The notes under the pieces are model-generated. The model searched no databases. It was given only the letters and a program-made list of their open reading frames with translations, and was not told where the DNA came from. A program made the position numbers and the translations under genes. 64,000 bases of DNA. It comes from Amycolatopsis balhimycina FH 1894 (GTDB lineage Bacteria > Actinomycetota > Actinomycetes > Mycobacteriales > Pseudonocardiaceae). The DNA is taken from positions 6,511,533 to 6,575,532 of the forward strand of contig NZ_KB913037.1 of NCBI RefSeq assembly GCF_000384295.1, given 5' to 3'. Shown here piece by piece: positions 8,889-17,704 of this stretch; position 1 is the stretch's first letter; every line of letters starts with the position of its first letter.

Positions 8889-9388
8889 CCGAGGTGATCA
8901 CGACTCGTCAGCTGATCGCCCAGGCCCGGGCCCGCGAAGAGGCGATGGCCCGGGTGGAGGAGCTGCTCGCGTCGGCGTCCGGCACGGCCCACGACATCGA
9001 CGGCCAGGTCGAGGTCACCGTCGACGCCCGCGGCAAGCTGCTGCGGCTGTGGCTGGCACCGTCGGCGGTGGACCTGGGCGACCGCCTGGGGCCCTTGGTG
9101 GTGGAGATCGCCCAGGCGGCCATGCGCGAGGCGACCCAGGACGGCTACAACAAGGTCGCGCTGCTGCTCGGCGAGGACATGACGGCCATGATCGAGCAGA
9201 TGACGGGAGTACCGGCGCCGGCCCGCGCGGAGGACGACGACCCGGGCATGACGGTCGAGGAGTTCCAGCGGCTGCGGGCCGAGCGGCTCGGGTCTTCATC
9301 GCCGGCGCCCGCGCCTTCGTCTTCCTCGGAGGACGAGGACGCGTACTGGGAGACCTTCGACCCGGCTTCGCTGCGCTCGGATCGCTGA
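8885..9388 (+). CDS. YbaB/EbfC family protein with acidic tail
   Basis: 167 residues. An N-terminal helix (LIAQARAREEAMARVEELLA) precedes the YbaB-type hairpin (GQVEVTVDARGKLLRLWL) and a long helix, followed from about residue 115 by an acidic, Ser/Pro-rich tail (PAPAPSSSSEDEDAYWE). It overlaps the previous gene by GTGA and ends the cassette that begins at 7053. Having two dissimilar YbaB-like proteins in tandem suggests they pair with each other or each serves one of the helical substrates upstream. That is inference from gene order alone. Confidence 0.75.
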   Translation: MTEVITTRQLIAQARAREEAMARVEELLASASGTAHDIDGQVEVTVDARGKLLRLWLAPSAVDLGDRLGPLVVEIAQAAMREATQDGYNKVALLLGEDMTAMIEQMTGVPAPARAEDDDPGMTVEEFQRLRAERLGSSSPAPAPSSSSEDEDAYWETFDPASLRSDR

Positions 9389-9482
9389 GCAGCCCCCGTT
9401 TTCCACGCTACCGGAGGGCACCGACAGTTCCGGGCGCTCTCGGCCGATGAGGCTCGGCTTGTCCACAGTGCCGGGCTTCGGG

Positions 9483-9977
9483 TCAGGCGCCGAGCTGGGC
9501 CGTGGAGTTCGCGCCGTCCAGCGATTCCCGGATGATGTCCGCGTGGCCCGCGTGCTGGGCCGTTTCGTGGATCAGGTGCAGGACGATCCGCCGCGCCGAC
9601 CAGAACCGGGGTTCCGGGGGCGACCACGGCGTTGTCGGCAGCTGCACCTCCACGTCCAGCGAAGGCAGCGAAGTCACGTACGCATCGGTTTCCGCCGCCG
9701 CGACCTCGTAGGCCGACAGCCAGTGCGACAGCGTCTCGCTCATCGAGTACTGCGCCGTGTTCAGCATGCCGTCCGGCAGCGAGCCGTCGGCGTTGCGCAG
9801 GACCTGCAGCCACATGCGCTCGCCCGTCGCCAGGTGGCGGATCAGGCCGCCCAGGGTCAGCTCGCTGACCGTCGTGCGCTTGGCCGCTTCGGCGTCGGTG
9901 AGGCCGCGGACCGGGATCAGCAATCGCGAGCGGACTTCCGTCAGCAGGCCCAGGAGTTCTTCGTGTTCGCGAGTCAT
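9483..9977 (-). CDS. DinB-like / DUF664 family protein
   Basis: 164 residues forming the four-helix bundle of the DinB/mycothiol-dependent superfamily: start MTREHEELLGLLTEVRSRLL, then GGLIRHLATGERMWLQ and, near the end, LHLIHETAQHAGHADIIRE, which carries the three histidines that bind a metal in the family. Actinobacterial members are thiol-S-transferases or maleylpyruvate isomerase-like enzymes using mycothiol; the substrate here is not predictable. The ATG at 9977 is preferred over upstream starts because the family begins there. It stands alone, transcribed away from the ThuA gene. Confidence 0.82.
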   Translation of the reverse strand: MTREHEELLGLLTEVRSRLLIPVRGLTDAEAAKRTTVSELTLGGLIRHLATGERMWLQVLRNADGSLPDGMLNTAQYSMSETLSHWLSAYEVAAAETDAYVTSLPSLDVEVQLPTTPWSPPEPRFWSARRIVLHLIHETAQHAGHADIIRESLDGANSTAQLGA

Positions 9978-10139
9978 GGCGGAACCGTAGAACCGAATCA
10001 GGTCAGGACCTGACCGGAAGCCGGAATCCCGCTGATCGGCACCCCAGATCCCGCAAAGGTCTGGACCAAACACCAATGTCCCTGTATTAATTCAAGGCGT
10101 GAATTTTCGACCCATCAGGCCGGCCGGAAGGAAACCGCG

Positions 10140-11420
10140 ATGAGAACCCGCCGTCCGCTGATCCGGATCCTGGCGTTCTTCGCCGCCTGCCTGGGGCTCG
10201 CCCTGGGTAGCCCGGCCGGGGAACCCGCGCACGCCGCGACGCCGTTCAAGGTGCTCGCGTTCTACAGCGGCACCTACGACGCCGCACACATCAGCTTCGA
10301 AAAGGAAGCAGGAGTCTGGTTCGCCCAGCAGGCGGCGGCCAACGGCTACACCTACTCGTCGACGACCGACTGGAACCGGCTCACGAGCCTCACCAAGGCC
10401 ACCGCCGACGTCGTGATGTTCTTCGACGACCAGCCGCAGTCGGCCGCGCAGTTCCAGGGCTTCCAGAGCTACATGCAGGCCGGTGGCGGGTTCTTCGGCT
10501 TCCACGTCACCGCCTACAACGACAGCTCGACGCCGTCGTACGCGAACTGGTTCCACAACGACTTCCTCGGCACCGGCCGGTTCACGTCGAACACGTGGGG
10601 CCCGACCCCGGAGACGCTGAAGATCGAGAACCGCACCCACCCGTCGACGGCGAACCTGCCGGCGACGATCCGGTCGTCGACGTCGGAGTGGTACGCGTGG
10701 CAGAACGACCTGCGCCAGAACAGCAACATCGCCATCCTCGCGTCGATGGACCAGTCCACGTTCCCGATCGGTACCGACCCGAACCAGACCTGGTACAGCG
10801 GCTACTACCCGATCGCGTGGACGAACAAGAACTACAAGATGCTCTACGCCAACTTCGGCCACAACGCGATGAACTACGAGACGAACACTGCGTTGTCGTC
10901 GACGTTCGAGAGCGCCGACCAGAACCGGTTCGTGCTCGACGGCCTGAAGTGGCTCGGTGGCGGCTCGACCGGGCCGACCGACCCGGGCACGATCGACCCC
11001 GCGGCCTGGTACGCGGTGACGAACAAGGCGTCCGGCAAGTGCGTCGACGCCCGCGCGGCCGGCAGCGCCAACGGCACGGTGATCCAGCAGTACACCTGCA
11101 ACGGCACCGCGGCGCAGCAGTACCAGTTCGCTCCGGCCGGCGGCGGCTACGACCGGATCACCAACCGGACGAACGCCGCCGAGGTCATCGACGTCACCGA
11201 CGTCTCGACCGCGGACAACGCCGGGCTGCAGCTGTGGTCCTACAGCGGCGGGAACAACCAGCAGTGGCAGCCGGTCTCGGAAGGCAGCGGGTACTACCAC
11301 TTCGTCGCCCGCCACAGCGGCAAGTGCCTGACCGTGCCGGGCTCGTCCACCGCGGACAGCGTCCAGCTGGTCCAGGCGGCCTGTAGCGGCAGCGCCGCTC
11401 AGTCGTTCAAGGTCGCCTAG
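10140..11420 (+). CDS. Secreted ThuA-like protein with C-terminal ricin-type lectin domain
   Basis: 426 residues. A Sec signal peptide (basic start, hydrophobic core, AHA cleavage site near residue 34) is followed by a ThuA/trehalose-utilisation-like domain (about 35-275; FYSGTYDAAHISF, GGGFFGFHVTAYN, YPIAWTNKN) and a ricin B/CBM13 domain (about 290-426) with repeated NxxSGKCVD and QxW motifs. ThuA domains resemble class I glutamine-amidotransferase folds; in secreted proteins they probably act on or bind sugars. The lectin part would anchor it to polysaccharide. The ribosome site GGAAGGAAA precedes ATG 10140. A 55-bp palindrome follows its stop at once. Confidence 0.87.
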   Translation: MRTRRPLIRILAFFAACLGLALGSPAGEPAHAATPFKVLAFYSGTYDAAHISFEKEAGVWFAQQAAANGYTYSSTTDWNRLTSLTKATADVVMFFDDQPQSAAQFQGFQSYMQAGGGFFGFHVTAYNDSSTPSYANWFHNDFLGTGRFTSNTWGPTPETLKIENRTHPSTANLPATIRSSTSEWYAWQNDLRQNSNIAILASMDQSTFPIGTDPNQTWYSGYYPIAWTNKNYKMLYANFGHNAMNYETNTALSSTFESADQNRFVLDGLKWLGGGSTGPTDPGTIDPAAWYAVTNKASGKCVDARAAGSANGTVIQQYTCNGTAAQQYQFAPAGGGYDRITNRTNAAEVIDVTDVSTADNAGLQLWSYSGGNNQQWQPVSEGSGYYHFVARHSGKCLTVPGSSTADSVQLVQAACSGSAAQSFKVA

Positions 11421-11422
11421 CG

Positions 11423-11477
11423 GATCGTGAAGGCCACCTTGAGGAACTTGAAGTTCCTCAAGGTGGCCTTCACGATC
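11423..11477. repeat. 55-bp perfect palindrome between convergent genes (copy 1)
   Basis: Two 27-bp arms (11423-11449 and 11451-11477) are exact reverse complements around a single central base. The left arm reads GATCGTGAAGGCCACCTTGA and continues to 11449. It begins two bases after the ThuA stop and its right arm overlaps two bases of the parC stop codon. It can serve as a two-way terminator. A near copy lies at 19394-19448 and a diverged one at 35139-35193. Confidence 0.93.
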
Positions 11478-13962
11478 AGTCGCGTTCGATGAGGTGACCC
11501 ACCACGTCCGGGCCGGGGTGGGCGTGGCCCGAGCCGTCGCGGCGGACGTCGATCTCCGGCAGTTCCACCGGGTCTCCGTTGCGCGCCGCAGCCGCCGGGC
11601 GCGGGCCGATCCACGCCACCCGCAGCGCCGTTTCGCCCTTGAGGAACCGCTGGGCCCGGACCCCGCCCGTCGCGCGGCCCTTCGCCGGGTATTCGCTGAA
11701 CGGCGTCACCTTCACGCTCTGGCCCGTCGCGGTGATCACCATCGGCTCGCCGTGCTCGTCGTCGTCGGTGCGGACCGCGCCGAAGAACACCGCCGACGCG
11801 CCCGCGGTCAGGTTCATGCCGGCCATGCCGCCGCCCTTCAGGCCCTGCGGGCGGACCAGGGACGCCGCGTACTTCAGCAGTGACGCCTCCGACGACACGA
11901 ACGCCAGCGTCTCCGAGCCGTCCGCCAGCCATGTCGCGCCGACGACCTCGTCGCCGTCCTTCAACGAGATCACCTCGAACTCGTCCGAGCGGACCGGCCA
12001 CTCCGGCGAACAGATCTTCACGACGCCGGCCCGGGTGCCGAGCGCCAGGCCCGGCGAGCCCGCCGCCTGCTCGCCCAGCGGCGCGATCCCGACGACCGTC
12101 TCGCCCTTCTCCAACGGCACCAGTTCCTTCGCCGCCATGCCGCCGCGCAGGGAGACCGTGCCGGCCTGCTCGGGCAGCACCGGCAGCGGAAGCACGTCCG
12201 TCTTGAACGCCCGGCCGCGGCTGGTCACCAGCAGGATCTGCCCGCGCGCGGTCGTGTGGACCAGCGCCGCCACCGCGTCGTGCTTCACGCGGCCGTTGCG
12301 GCGGCGCGTCTCGGTCGCTTCTTCGGACTCGGCCGCGGTACGCGCCACCAGCCCGGTCGCCGAGAGGATCACCTGGCACGGGTCGTCCGCGACTTCGAGG
12401 GGCCCGGACGGCTTCGACGCGGCCAGGACCTCCTTCAGGTCGCCGTCGATCAGCGCGGTGCGGCGCTCGGTCGTGAAGTCCTTCGCGACCTTCGCCAGCT
12501 CCGACGAGACGAGCTTCTTCAGCACCGACTCGTCGTCGAGGATCTTGGTCAGCTCCGCGATCTCCTCGCGCAGCCGCTCCTGCTCCGACTCCAGTTCCAG
12601 CCGGTCGTACTTGGTCAGCCGGCGCAGCGGCGTGTCCAGGATGTAGGTCGCCTGGATCTCCGAGAGCTTGAAGCGCGTCATCAGGCCGTCCTTCGCGGCC
12701 TGGGCGTTCTCGCTCTCGCGGATCAGCCGGATCACCTTGTCGATGTTCAGCAGCGCGATCAGCAGGCCGTCGACCAGGTGCAGCCGCTCTTCGCGCTTGC
12801 GGCGCCGGTACTTCGTCCGCCGCGTGACGACCTCGTAGCGGTGCCGGAGGAAGACCTCCAGGAGCTCCTTCAGGCCCAGCGTCTGCGGCTGGCCGTCGAC
12901 GAGCACCAGGTTGTTGATGCCGAACGACTGCTCCAGCGGCGTGAGCCGGTAGAGGTCGGCCAGCAGCGCCTGCGGGTTGACGCCGACCTTGCACTCGATG
13001 ACCAGCCGCGTACCGTTCTCGCGGTCGGTCAGGTCCTTGACGTCGGCGATGCCGGTGAGCCGCTTGGACTTGTTGACCTCGTCGGTGATCTTCTCGATCA
13101 CCTTCTCCGGCCCGACGCCGTAGGGCAGCTCGGTGACGGTGATCGCCTGCCGCCCGCGGCTGCCCTCGAGGGGCCCGGTCTCGACGCTCGCGCGCATCCG
13201 GACCACGCCGCGGCCGGTCTCGTAGGCGCGGCGCACCTCGTCGAGGCCCAGCAGCTTGCCGCCGGTCGGCAGGTCGGGCCCTGGCACGAACTCCATCAGC
13301 TTGTCGAGCGTCGCGGACGGGTGCGTGATCAGCCACCGCGCCGCGGCGATGACCTCGCCGAGGTTGTGCGGGATCATGTTGGTCGCCATCCCGACCGCGA
13401 TCCCGGACGTGCCGTTGACCAGCAGGTTCGGGAACGCCGCCGGCAGCACGGACGGCTCTTCGAGCGAACCGTCGTAGTTCGGCCGGAAGTCGACGGTGTC
13501 CTCGCCGAGCTCGCCGACCAGCTGCATCGCCTCGGGCGACATGCGGGCTTCGGTGTACCGCGAGGCGGCCGGGCCGTCGTCGGGCGAACCGAAGTTGCCG
13601 TGGCCGTCGATCAGCGGGACGTTCAGCGAGAAGTCCTGCGCCAGCCGCACCATCGCGTCGTAGATCGCGACGTCACCGTGCGGGTGGTACTTGCCCATCA
13701 CGTCACCGACCACGCGCGACGACTTCACGTACGCGTGCGTCGGCCGGTAGCCGTTCTCGTTCATCGAGTACAGGATCCGGCGGTGCACCGGCTTGAGCCC
13801 GTCCCGCGCGTCCGGCAGGGCGCGCGAGTGGATGACCGAGTACGCGTACTCCAGGTAGGAGTCTTCGATCTCGGTCTTCAGCGGGTTCTCGAAGACCTGC
13901 GCCCCGGCGGCGTCGAACGCGCTCGGATCGACCTTGGTGGTGGTGCCCTTGCGGCGTGCCAC
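11476..13962 (-). CDS. parC: DNA topoisomerase IV-like subunit A (type IIA)
   Basis: 828 residues. The breakage-reunion domain has the active-site tyrosine in AASRYTEAR at Tyr136 and the helix of the quinolone pocket near residues 91-108 ([15 protein letters not shown]). The C-terminal third is a beta-pinwheel with degenerate blades; I see no canonical GyrA box (QRRGGKG), which favours a topo IV-type decatenase over gyrase. Start is GTG at 13962. Its partner subunit B lies 29 bases upstream on the same strand. There is no recF or dnaN nearby, so this is not the oriC gyrase locus. At the Ser83-equivalent position it has Val98. Confidence 0.9.
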   Translation of the reverse strand: MARRKGTTTKVDPSAFDAAGAQVFENPLKTEIEDSYLEYAYSVIHSRALPDARDGLKPVHRRILYSMNENGYRPTHAYVKSSRVVGDVMGKYHPHGDVAIYDAMVRLAQDFSLNVPLIDGHGNFGSPDDGPAASRYTEARMSPEAMQLVGELGEDTVDFRPNYDGSLEEPSVLPAAFPNLLVNGTSGIAVGMATNMIPHNLGEVIAAARWLITHPSATLDKLMEFVPGPDLPTGGKLLGLDEVRRAYETGRGVVRMRASVETGPLEGSRGRQAITVTELPYGVGPEKVIEKITDEVNKSKRLTGIADVKDLTDRENGTRLVIECKVGVNPQALLADLYRLTPLEQSFGINNLVLVDGQPQTLGLKELLEVFLRHRYEVVTRRTKYRRRKREERLHLVDGLLIALLNIDKVIRLIRESENAQAAKDGLMTRFKLSEIQATYILDTPLRRLTKYDRLELESEQERLREEIAELTKILDDESVLKKLVSSELAKVAKDFTTERRTALIDGDLKEVLAASKPSGPLEVADDPCQVILSATGLVARTAAESEEATETRRRNGRVKHDAVAALVHTTARGQILLVTSRGRAFKTDVLPLPVLPEQAGTVSLRGGMAAKELVPLEKGETVVGIAPLGEQAAGSPGLALGTRAGVVKICSPEWPVRSDEFEVISLKDGDEVVGATWLADGSETLAFVSSEASLLKYAASLVRPQGLKGGGMAGMNLTAGASAVFFGAVRTDDDEHGEPMVITATGQSVKVTPFSEYPAKGRATGGVRAQRFLKGETALRVAWIGPRPAAAARNGDPVELPEIDVRRDGSGHAHPGPDVVGHLIERD

Positions 13963-13991
13963 GGCAGAACTCCTTGGTAGCTACGAAAAAC

Positions 13992-16043
13992 TCAGGCGTC
14001 GATGGCTTCGCGGTCGACCCGGTCGGAGGAGGCGACCAGCCAGTTCCGCCGGGGCTCGACCTTCTCGCCCATCAGCAGTTCCAGCGCGCCCTCGGCGGCT
14101 TCGGCATCGTCCATGGTGATGCGGCGGACCGAGCGCGTCGCCGGGTTCATCGTGGTCTCCCACAGCTCGTCGGCGTCCATCTCGCCGAGGCCCTTGAACC
14201 GCGGCACCGGCGTGACGATGCTCTTGCCCGCCCGCTCCAGCTCGGCGAACTTCTGCTCCATCTCCCGCTGGGTGAAGGTGAAGTGCGTCTCCGGGTTGCG
14301 GCCCTTCGTGACGAGCTTGTGCAGCGGCGGCATCGCCGCGTACAGCCGGCCGTCCTCGATCACCGGCCGCATGTACTTCGCGAACAGCGTGATCAGCAGC
14401 GTGCGGATGTGCGAGCCGTCGACGTCGGCGTCGGCCATCAGGATCACCCGGCCGTAGCGCATCGTCGTCAGGTCGAACGTGCGCCCGGTGCCCGCGCCCA
14501 GGACCTGGACGATCGACGCGATCTCGGCGTTCTTCAGCGTGTCGCCCAGCGACGCCTTCTGGACGTTGAGGATCTTGCCGCGCAGCGGGAGCAGCGCCTG
14601 GTACTCGGACACGCGCGCCATCCGCGCCGACCCCAGCGCGCTGTCGCCCTCGACCAGGAACAGCTCGCTGCGGGCGACGCCGGTGGTGCGGCAGTCGACC
14701 AGCTTCGGCGGCATCGCCGCGCCTTCGAGCGCGGTCTTGCGCCGGGCGGCGTCCTTCTGCTGCTTCTGGGTGAGCCGGACGCGGGAGGCGTCGACCACCT
14801 TCTGCAGCACGACCTTCGCCTCGGACTTGGTCTTGCGATCCTCGGTCCAGGCCTTGACGTGCTTGTCGACGATGCCCTGGAGGACGCGGGTGATCCCGGC
14901 GGTGGACAGCTCGTCCTTGGTCTGCGACGTGAACTGCGGTTCCGGCAGCCGGACGTGCACCACGGCCGTCATGCCCTCGAGGACGTCCTCGATCGTCGGC
15001 ATGTCCTCCTTGGGCTTGAGCAGCCCGCGGGTCTTGGAGATCGCGTCCTGCACCGCCTTCGCCATCGCGCGGTCGAAGCCGCGGCGGTGGGTGCCGCCGT
15101 GGACGTTGCGGATCGTGTTGGTGAAGCACTCGACCGTGCGCTCGTAGCCGGTGCCCCAGCGCAGCGCCACCTCGACCTCGGCGTGACGCTCCACATTGGA
15201 CTGCATGACGCCGGCGGCGTCGGCCGCGTTCTCCTTGTACGTGCCCTCACCGGTGATCAGCAGCGTGCCGCAGACCGGCTTCTCGCCCGAGGGCGAGAGG
15301 AAGTCGACCATGTCGACCAGGCCGTGCGGGAAGTGGAAGGTCTCTTCGTTGATCGTGTCTTCGATCGCGGTGCGCAGCACGTACGTGACGCCCGGGACGA
15401 GGAAGGCGGTGTTGCGCAGCTTGGCCCGGACGCCTTCGACGTCGAGCGCCGCGCCGGACTCGAAGTAGCGCGCGTCGTACCAGTAGCGGATCGACGTGCC
15501 GCTGCGCTCGCCGCGCTTCATCTTGCCGGTGAGGTTCAGCCCGGACCGGCGGGTGAACTTCGCTTTCGGGCCCGGCGCGTCGAACGTGCCAGGGACGCCG
15601 TGCTTGAACGACATCTGGTGGACCTTGCCGTCCTGCTTCACCGTGACGTCGAAGCGGTGCGACAGCGCGTTGACCGCCGAAGCGCCGACGCCGTGCAGGC
15701 CACCGGAGGTCTTGTAGCCGGAGCCGCCGAACTTGCCGCCGGCGTGCAGGCGCGTCAGCACCAGCTCGACGCCGGACAAACCGGACTTGGCGTGGGTGCC
15801 GGTCGGGATGCCGCGGCCGTCGTCGTCCACCTGGACGCTGCCGTCGGCGTGCAGCGTGACGACGACCTTCGTCGCGTGGCCGGCGACGCCTTCGTCCGTG
15901 GAGTTGTCCACCACCTCGGAGAAGAGGTGGTTGATGCCCCGGCTGTCGGTGGAGCCGATGTACATCCCGGGTCGTTTGCGGACGGCTTCGAGACCCTCGA
16001 GATGCGTCAGGTCGTCGGCCCCGTACAAGGTCTCGGCAGTCAC
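13992..16043 (-). CDS. parE: DNA topoisomerase IV-like subunit B (type IIA)
   Basis: 683 residues from the GTG at 16043. The GHKL ATPase motifs are present: EVVDNSTDEG, DDGRGIP and GLHGVGASAVNAL. The TOPRIM domain has EGDSALGSAR and DADVDGSHIRTLL, the metal-binding acidic residues. The start at 16043 is preferred because GGGAG lies about ten bases upstream and the family begins with a sequence like TLYGADDLTHLEGLEAVRKRPGMYIG; a GTG at 16106 would add 21 residues. It forms the functional tetramer with the downstream subunit A and decatenates chromosomes. Actinomycetes outside the mycobacteria often carry such a second pair besides gyrase. Confidence 0.9.
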   Translation of the reverse strand: MTAETLYGADDLTHLEGLEAVRKRPGMYIGSTDSRGINHLFSEVVDNSTDEGVAGHATKVVVTLHADGSVQVDDDGRGIPTGTHAKSGLSGVELVLTRLHAGGKFGGSGYKTSGGLHGVGASAVNALSHRFDVTVKQDGKVHQMSFKHGVPGTFDAPGPKAKFTRRSGLNLTGKMKRGERSGTSIRYWYDARYFESGAALDVEGVRAKLRNTAFLVPGVTYVLRTAIEDTINEETFHFPHGLVDMVDFLSPSGEKPVCGTLLITGEGTYKENAADAAGVMQSNVERHAEVEVALRWGTGYERTVECFTNTIRNVHGGTHRRGFDRAMAKAVQDAISKTRGLLKPKEDMPTIEDVLEGMTAVVHVRLPEPQFTSQTKDELSTAGITRVLQGIVDKHVKAWTEDRKTKSEAKVVLQKVVDASRVRLTQKQQKDAARRKTALEGAAMPPKLVDCRTTGVARSELFLVEGDSALGSARMARVSEYQALLPLRGKILNVQKASLGDTLKNAEIASIVQVLGAGTGRTFDLTTMRYGRVILMADADVDGSHIRTLLITLFAKYMRPVIEDGRLYAAMPPLHKLVTKGRNPETHFTFTQREMEQKFAELERAGKSIVTPVPRFKGLGEMDADELWETTMNPATRSVRRITMDDAEAAEGALELLMGEKVEPRRNWLVASSDRVDREAIDA

Positions 16044-16178
16044 AGGGTCGTTCTCCCGGATCGTGGCTCGCGAAAGTGCTGGTGGTGGTGCGGACTTGGC
16101 CTGCACCGTACTGCAGGATATCCGCCCACCCTGACAGTTTCCGCGCGCTCCCGTTCCCGGAGTGGCGTGCGCCGCCCG

Positions 16179-17597
16179 TCAGCGGGGGTCGTAGCCCAGG
16201 TCGGGCCACAGGCCCAGCAGGGCTTCGATCTTCCGCGGGACCTGGAAGCTGTTCCGGAAGTTCGGCTTCTCGCCGATCGCGGCGAGGGCCTTCCGGAGGT
16301 CGCCGAAGGCCGGTTTGGCGGCCGACTGCCGGGTCAGGACGTAGCAGTACGTACGGCGGGGGTACGCGAACTCGTCGATGTACGCCTGCAGGACGAGACC
16401 GGGGGCCTCGATCCGCGACCCGACGAGGGGCCGGCCCTGCTTCTGGCTGTAGACGGGGATCACGTGCACGCCCGCGCGGAGCGTGCGCGGCGGGTCCTGG
16501 CCCTGGCCGTCGTCGGCCCAGAGCAGCTCGACGCGGAACGGTGATTCGCCGTCCTCGCCCGGGTGGGTGTATTCGCGCTGCAGCTCTTCGAGCCGGTACG
16601 CGGCCTCGGCGTTCGGTTCGCCGCCTTCGACGAGGCTGACCAGGTACAGCTCGGCCGGTCGCGGCCACGACGGCCGGGGCACGTCGGTGTCCACGGCGGC
16701 TCCGGTGTCTTCGGTGTCTTCGGGGGCGTCCGGCTCGGCTGCAACCGGTTCCGCGGTGGCGGCCGGAGTGGCCGTGTCCGGGATTTCGAGCTCTTCCGGC
16801 TGCTCGGGGCCTGGTTGGGCGGCGGAGGCGGGCAGCGGCGCGCTGGGGGCCGTGGGCACGGCGGGAGGCGTGCTGCCGGCCGGGCTCTCCGGAACACCGG
16901 GGCGAACCGGGGAAGCGGGCGGCGCGGCCGGGCGGACCGGCGACGGTGCGGGAGCGGCAGGGCGCACCGGGGAGGGCGGCGGCGTCGCGGCCGCGGGCCG
17001 GACCGGCGTCACCGGACGGCTGGTCACCACCGGCCGGGCGGGCGCGGCGGCGGGCCGGGTCGCGGCCGGGCGGGCGGTGACCAGCTTGCCGGCGCCGTAC
17101 TGCTCCAGCAGCGGTTCGAGGTCGCCGGCGGTCAGCGAGGGGCCCGCGAGGTCGCACCACTCGAGCCAGGCCTCCTGGGCCTCCTCGACGGTTTGCCGCT
17201 CGTGGGAGAGCGTGACGGCCTCGAACAGCTGCCGTGGGCCGGCGGCGCTGACGTCGGCCGAGCCGACCACGACGAACGACGGGTCGTCCTCGGCGATCAC
17301 CAGCTTCGCGTTCAGCCCCCGCAGCGAGTGCACGATCACGCCCGCCTTGACCCAGTGCAGCAGCGCGTGCGGGCTCGTCGCGCCGGACAGCACCGTGTCC
17401 AGGCTCGCGTCCGTGATCAGCGTGTCGCCGGGTTGCAACGGCAGCAGGGCCGCCGCGCCGGGACCGACGTGACCGAAGGCGGCCACCAGGTTCCGGCGCG
17501 GGGCGAGCAAGGGGGTGATCGAGGCCCAGATGTCGCGACCGGCGAGTAGTCGTACCGAACGTTCTGCCAAACCCAGCCGAGCGAGCTCCGCGTCCAT
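16179..17597 (-). CDS. Phospholipase D-like protein with Pro/Ala linker
   Basis: 472 residues in three parts. Residues 1-175 resemble one half of a phospholipase D-fold nuclease (HVGPGAAALLPL, then LNAKLVIAEDD and VVGSADVS); the HxK motif is degenerate because Asn96 stands where His should be, with Lys98 kept. Residues 178 to about 300 are a low-complexity Pro/Ala/Val stretch. Residues 305-472 are a compact unassigned domain (PAELYLVSLVEGGEPNAEAAYRLEEL). One half-motif without the His suggests binding rather than catalysis. It is transcribed away from the luciferase-like gene across a 107-base promoter gap. No function is claimed. Confidence 0.6.
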   Translation of the reverse strand: MDAELARLGLAERSVRLLAGRDIWASITPLLAPRRNLVAAFGHVGPGAAALLPLQPGDTLITDASLDTVLSGATSPHALLHWVKAGVIVHSLRGLNAKLVIAEDDPSFVVVGSADVSAAGPRQLFEAVTLSHERQTVEEAQEAWLEWCDLAGPSLTAGDLEPLLEQYGAGKLVTARPAATRPAAAPARPVVTSRPVTPVRPAAATPPPSPVRPAAPAPSPVRPAAPPASPVRPGVPESPAGSTPPAVPTAPSAPLPASAAQPGPEQPEELEIPDTATPAATAEPVAAEPDAPEDTEDTGAAVDTDVPRPSWPRPAELYLVSLVEGGEPNAEAAYRLEELQREYTHPGEDGESPFRVELLWADDGQGQDPPRTLRAGVHVIPVYSQKQGRPLVGSRIEAPGLVLQAYIDEFAYPRRTYCYVLTRQSAAKPAFGDLRKALAAIGEKPNFRNSFQVPRKIEALLGLWPDLGYDPR

Positions 17598-17652
17598 GTC
17601 CTTGACCTTAGCCGGTGCCTTCCCAGGGCCTGACGACCGGAATATCTCTTGC

Positions 17653-17681
17653 TTGGAAGTAGTTGAACGTGCATGTAAGAT
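17653..17681 (+). promoter_or_regulatory. Putative sigma-70-type promoter of the monooxygenase operon
   Basis: A -35 like TTGGAA (17653-17658) and a -10 like TAAGAT (17676-17681) are spaced by exactly 17 bases, placing the transcript start about 15-20 bases ahead of the ATG at 17705. A strong ribosome site (GAAGGGAG) follows. The call rests on sequence only. Confidence 0.45.
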
Positions 17682-17704
17682 GGTGCTCGCGAAGGGAGCA
17701 GGTC

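Noticed and set aside
11476..16043. Gyrase/oriC locus
   Set aside because: The subunit order and absence of recF, dnaN or dnaA, plus the missing GyrA box, point to the second (topo IV-like) pair and not the origin.
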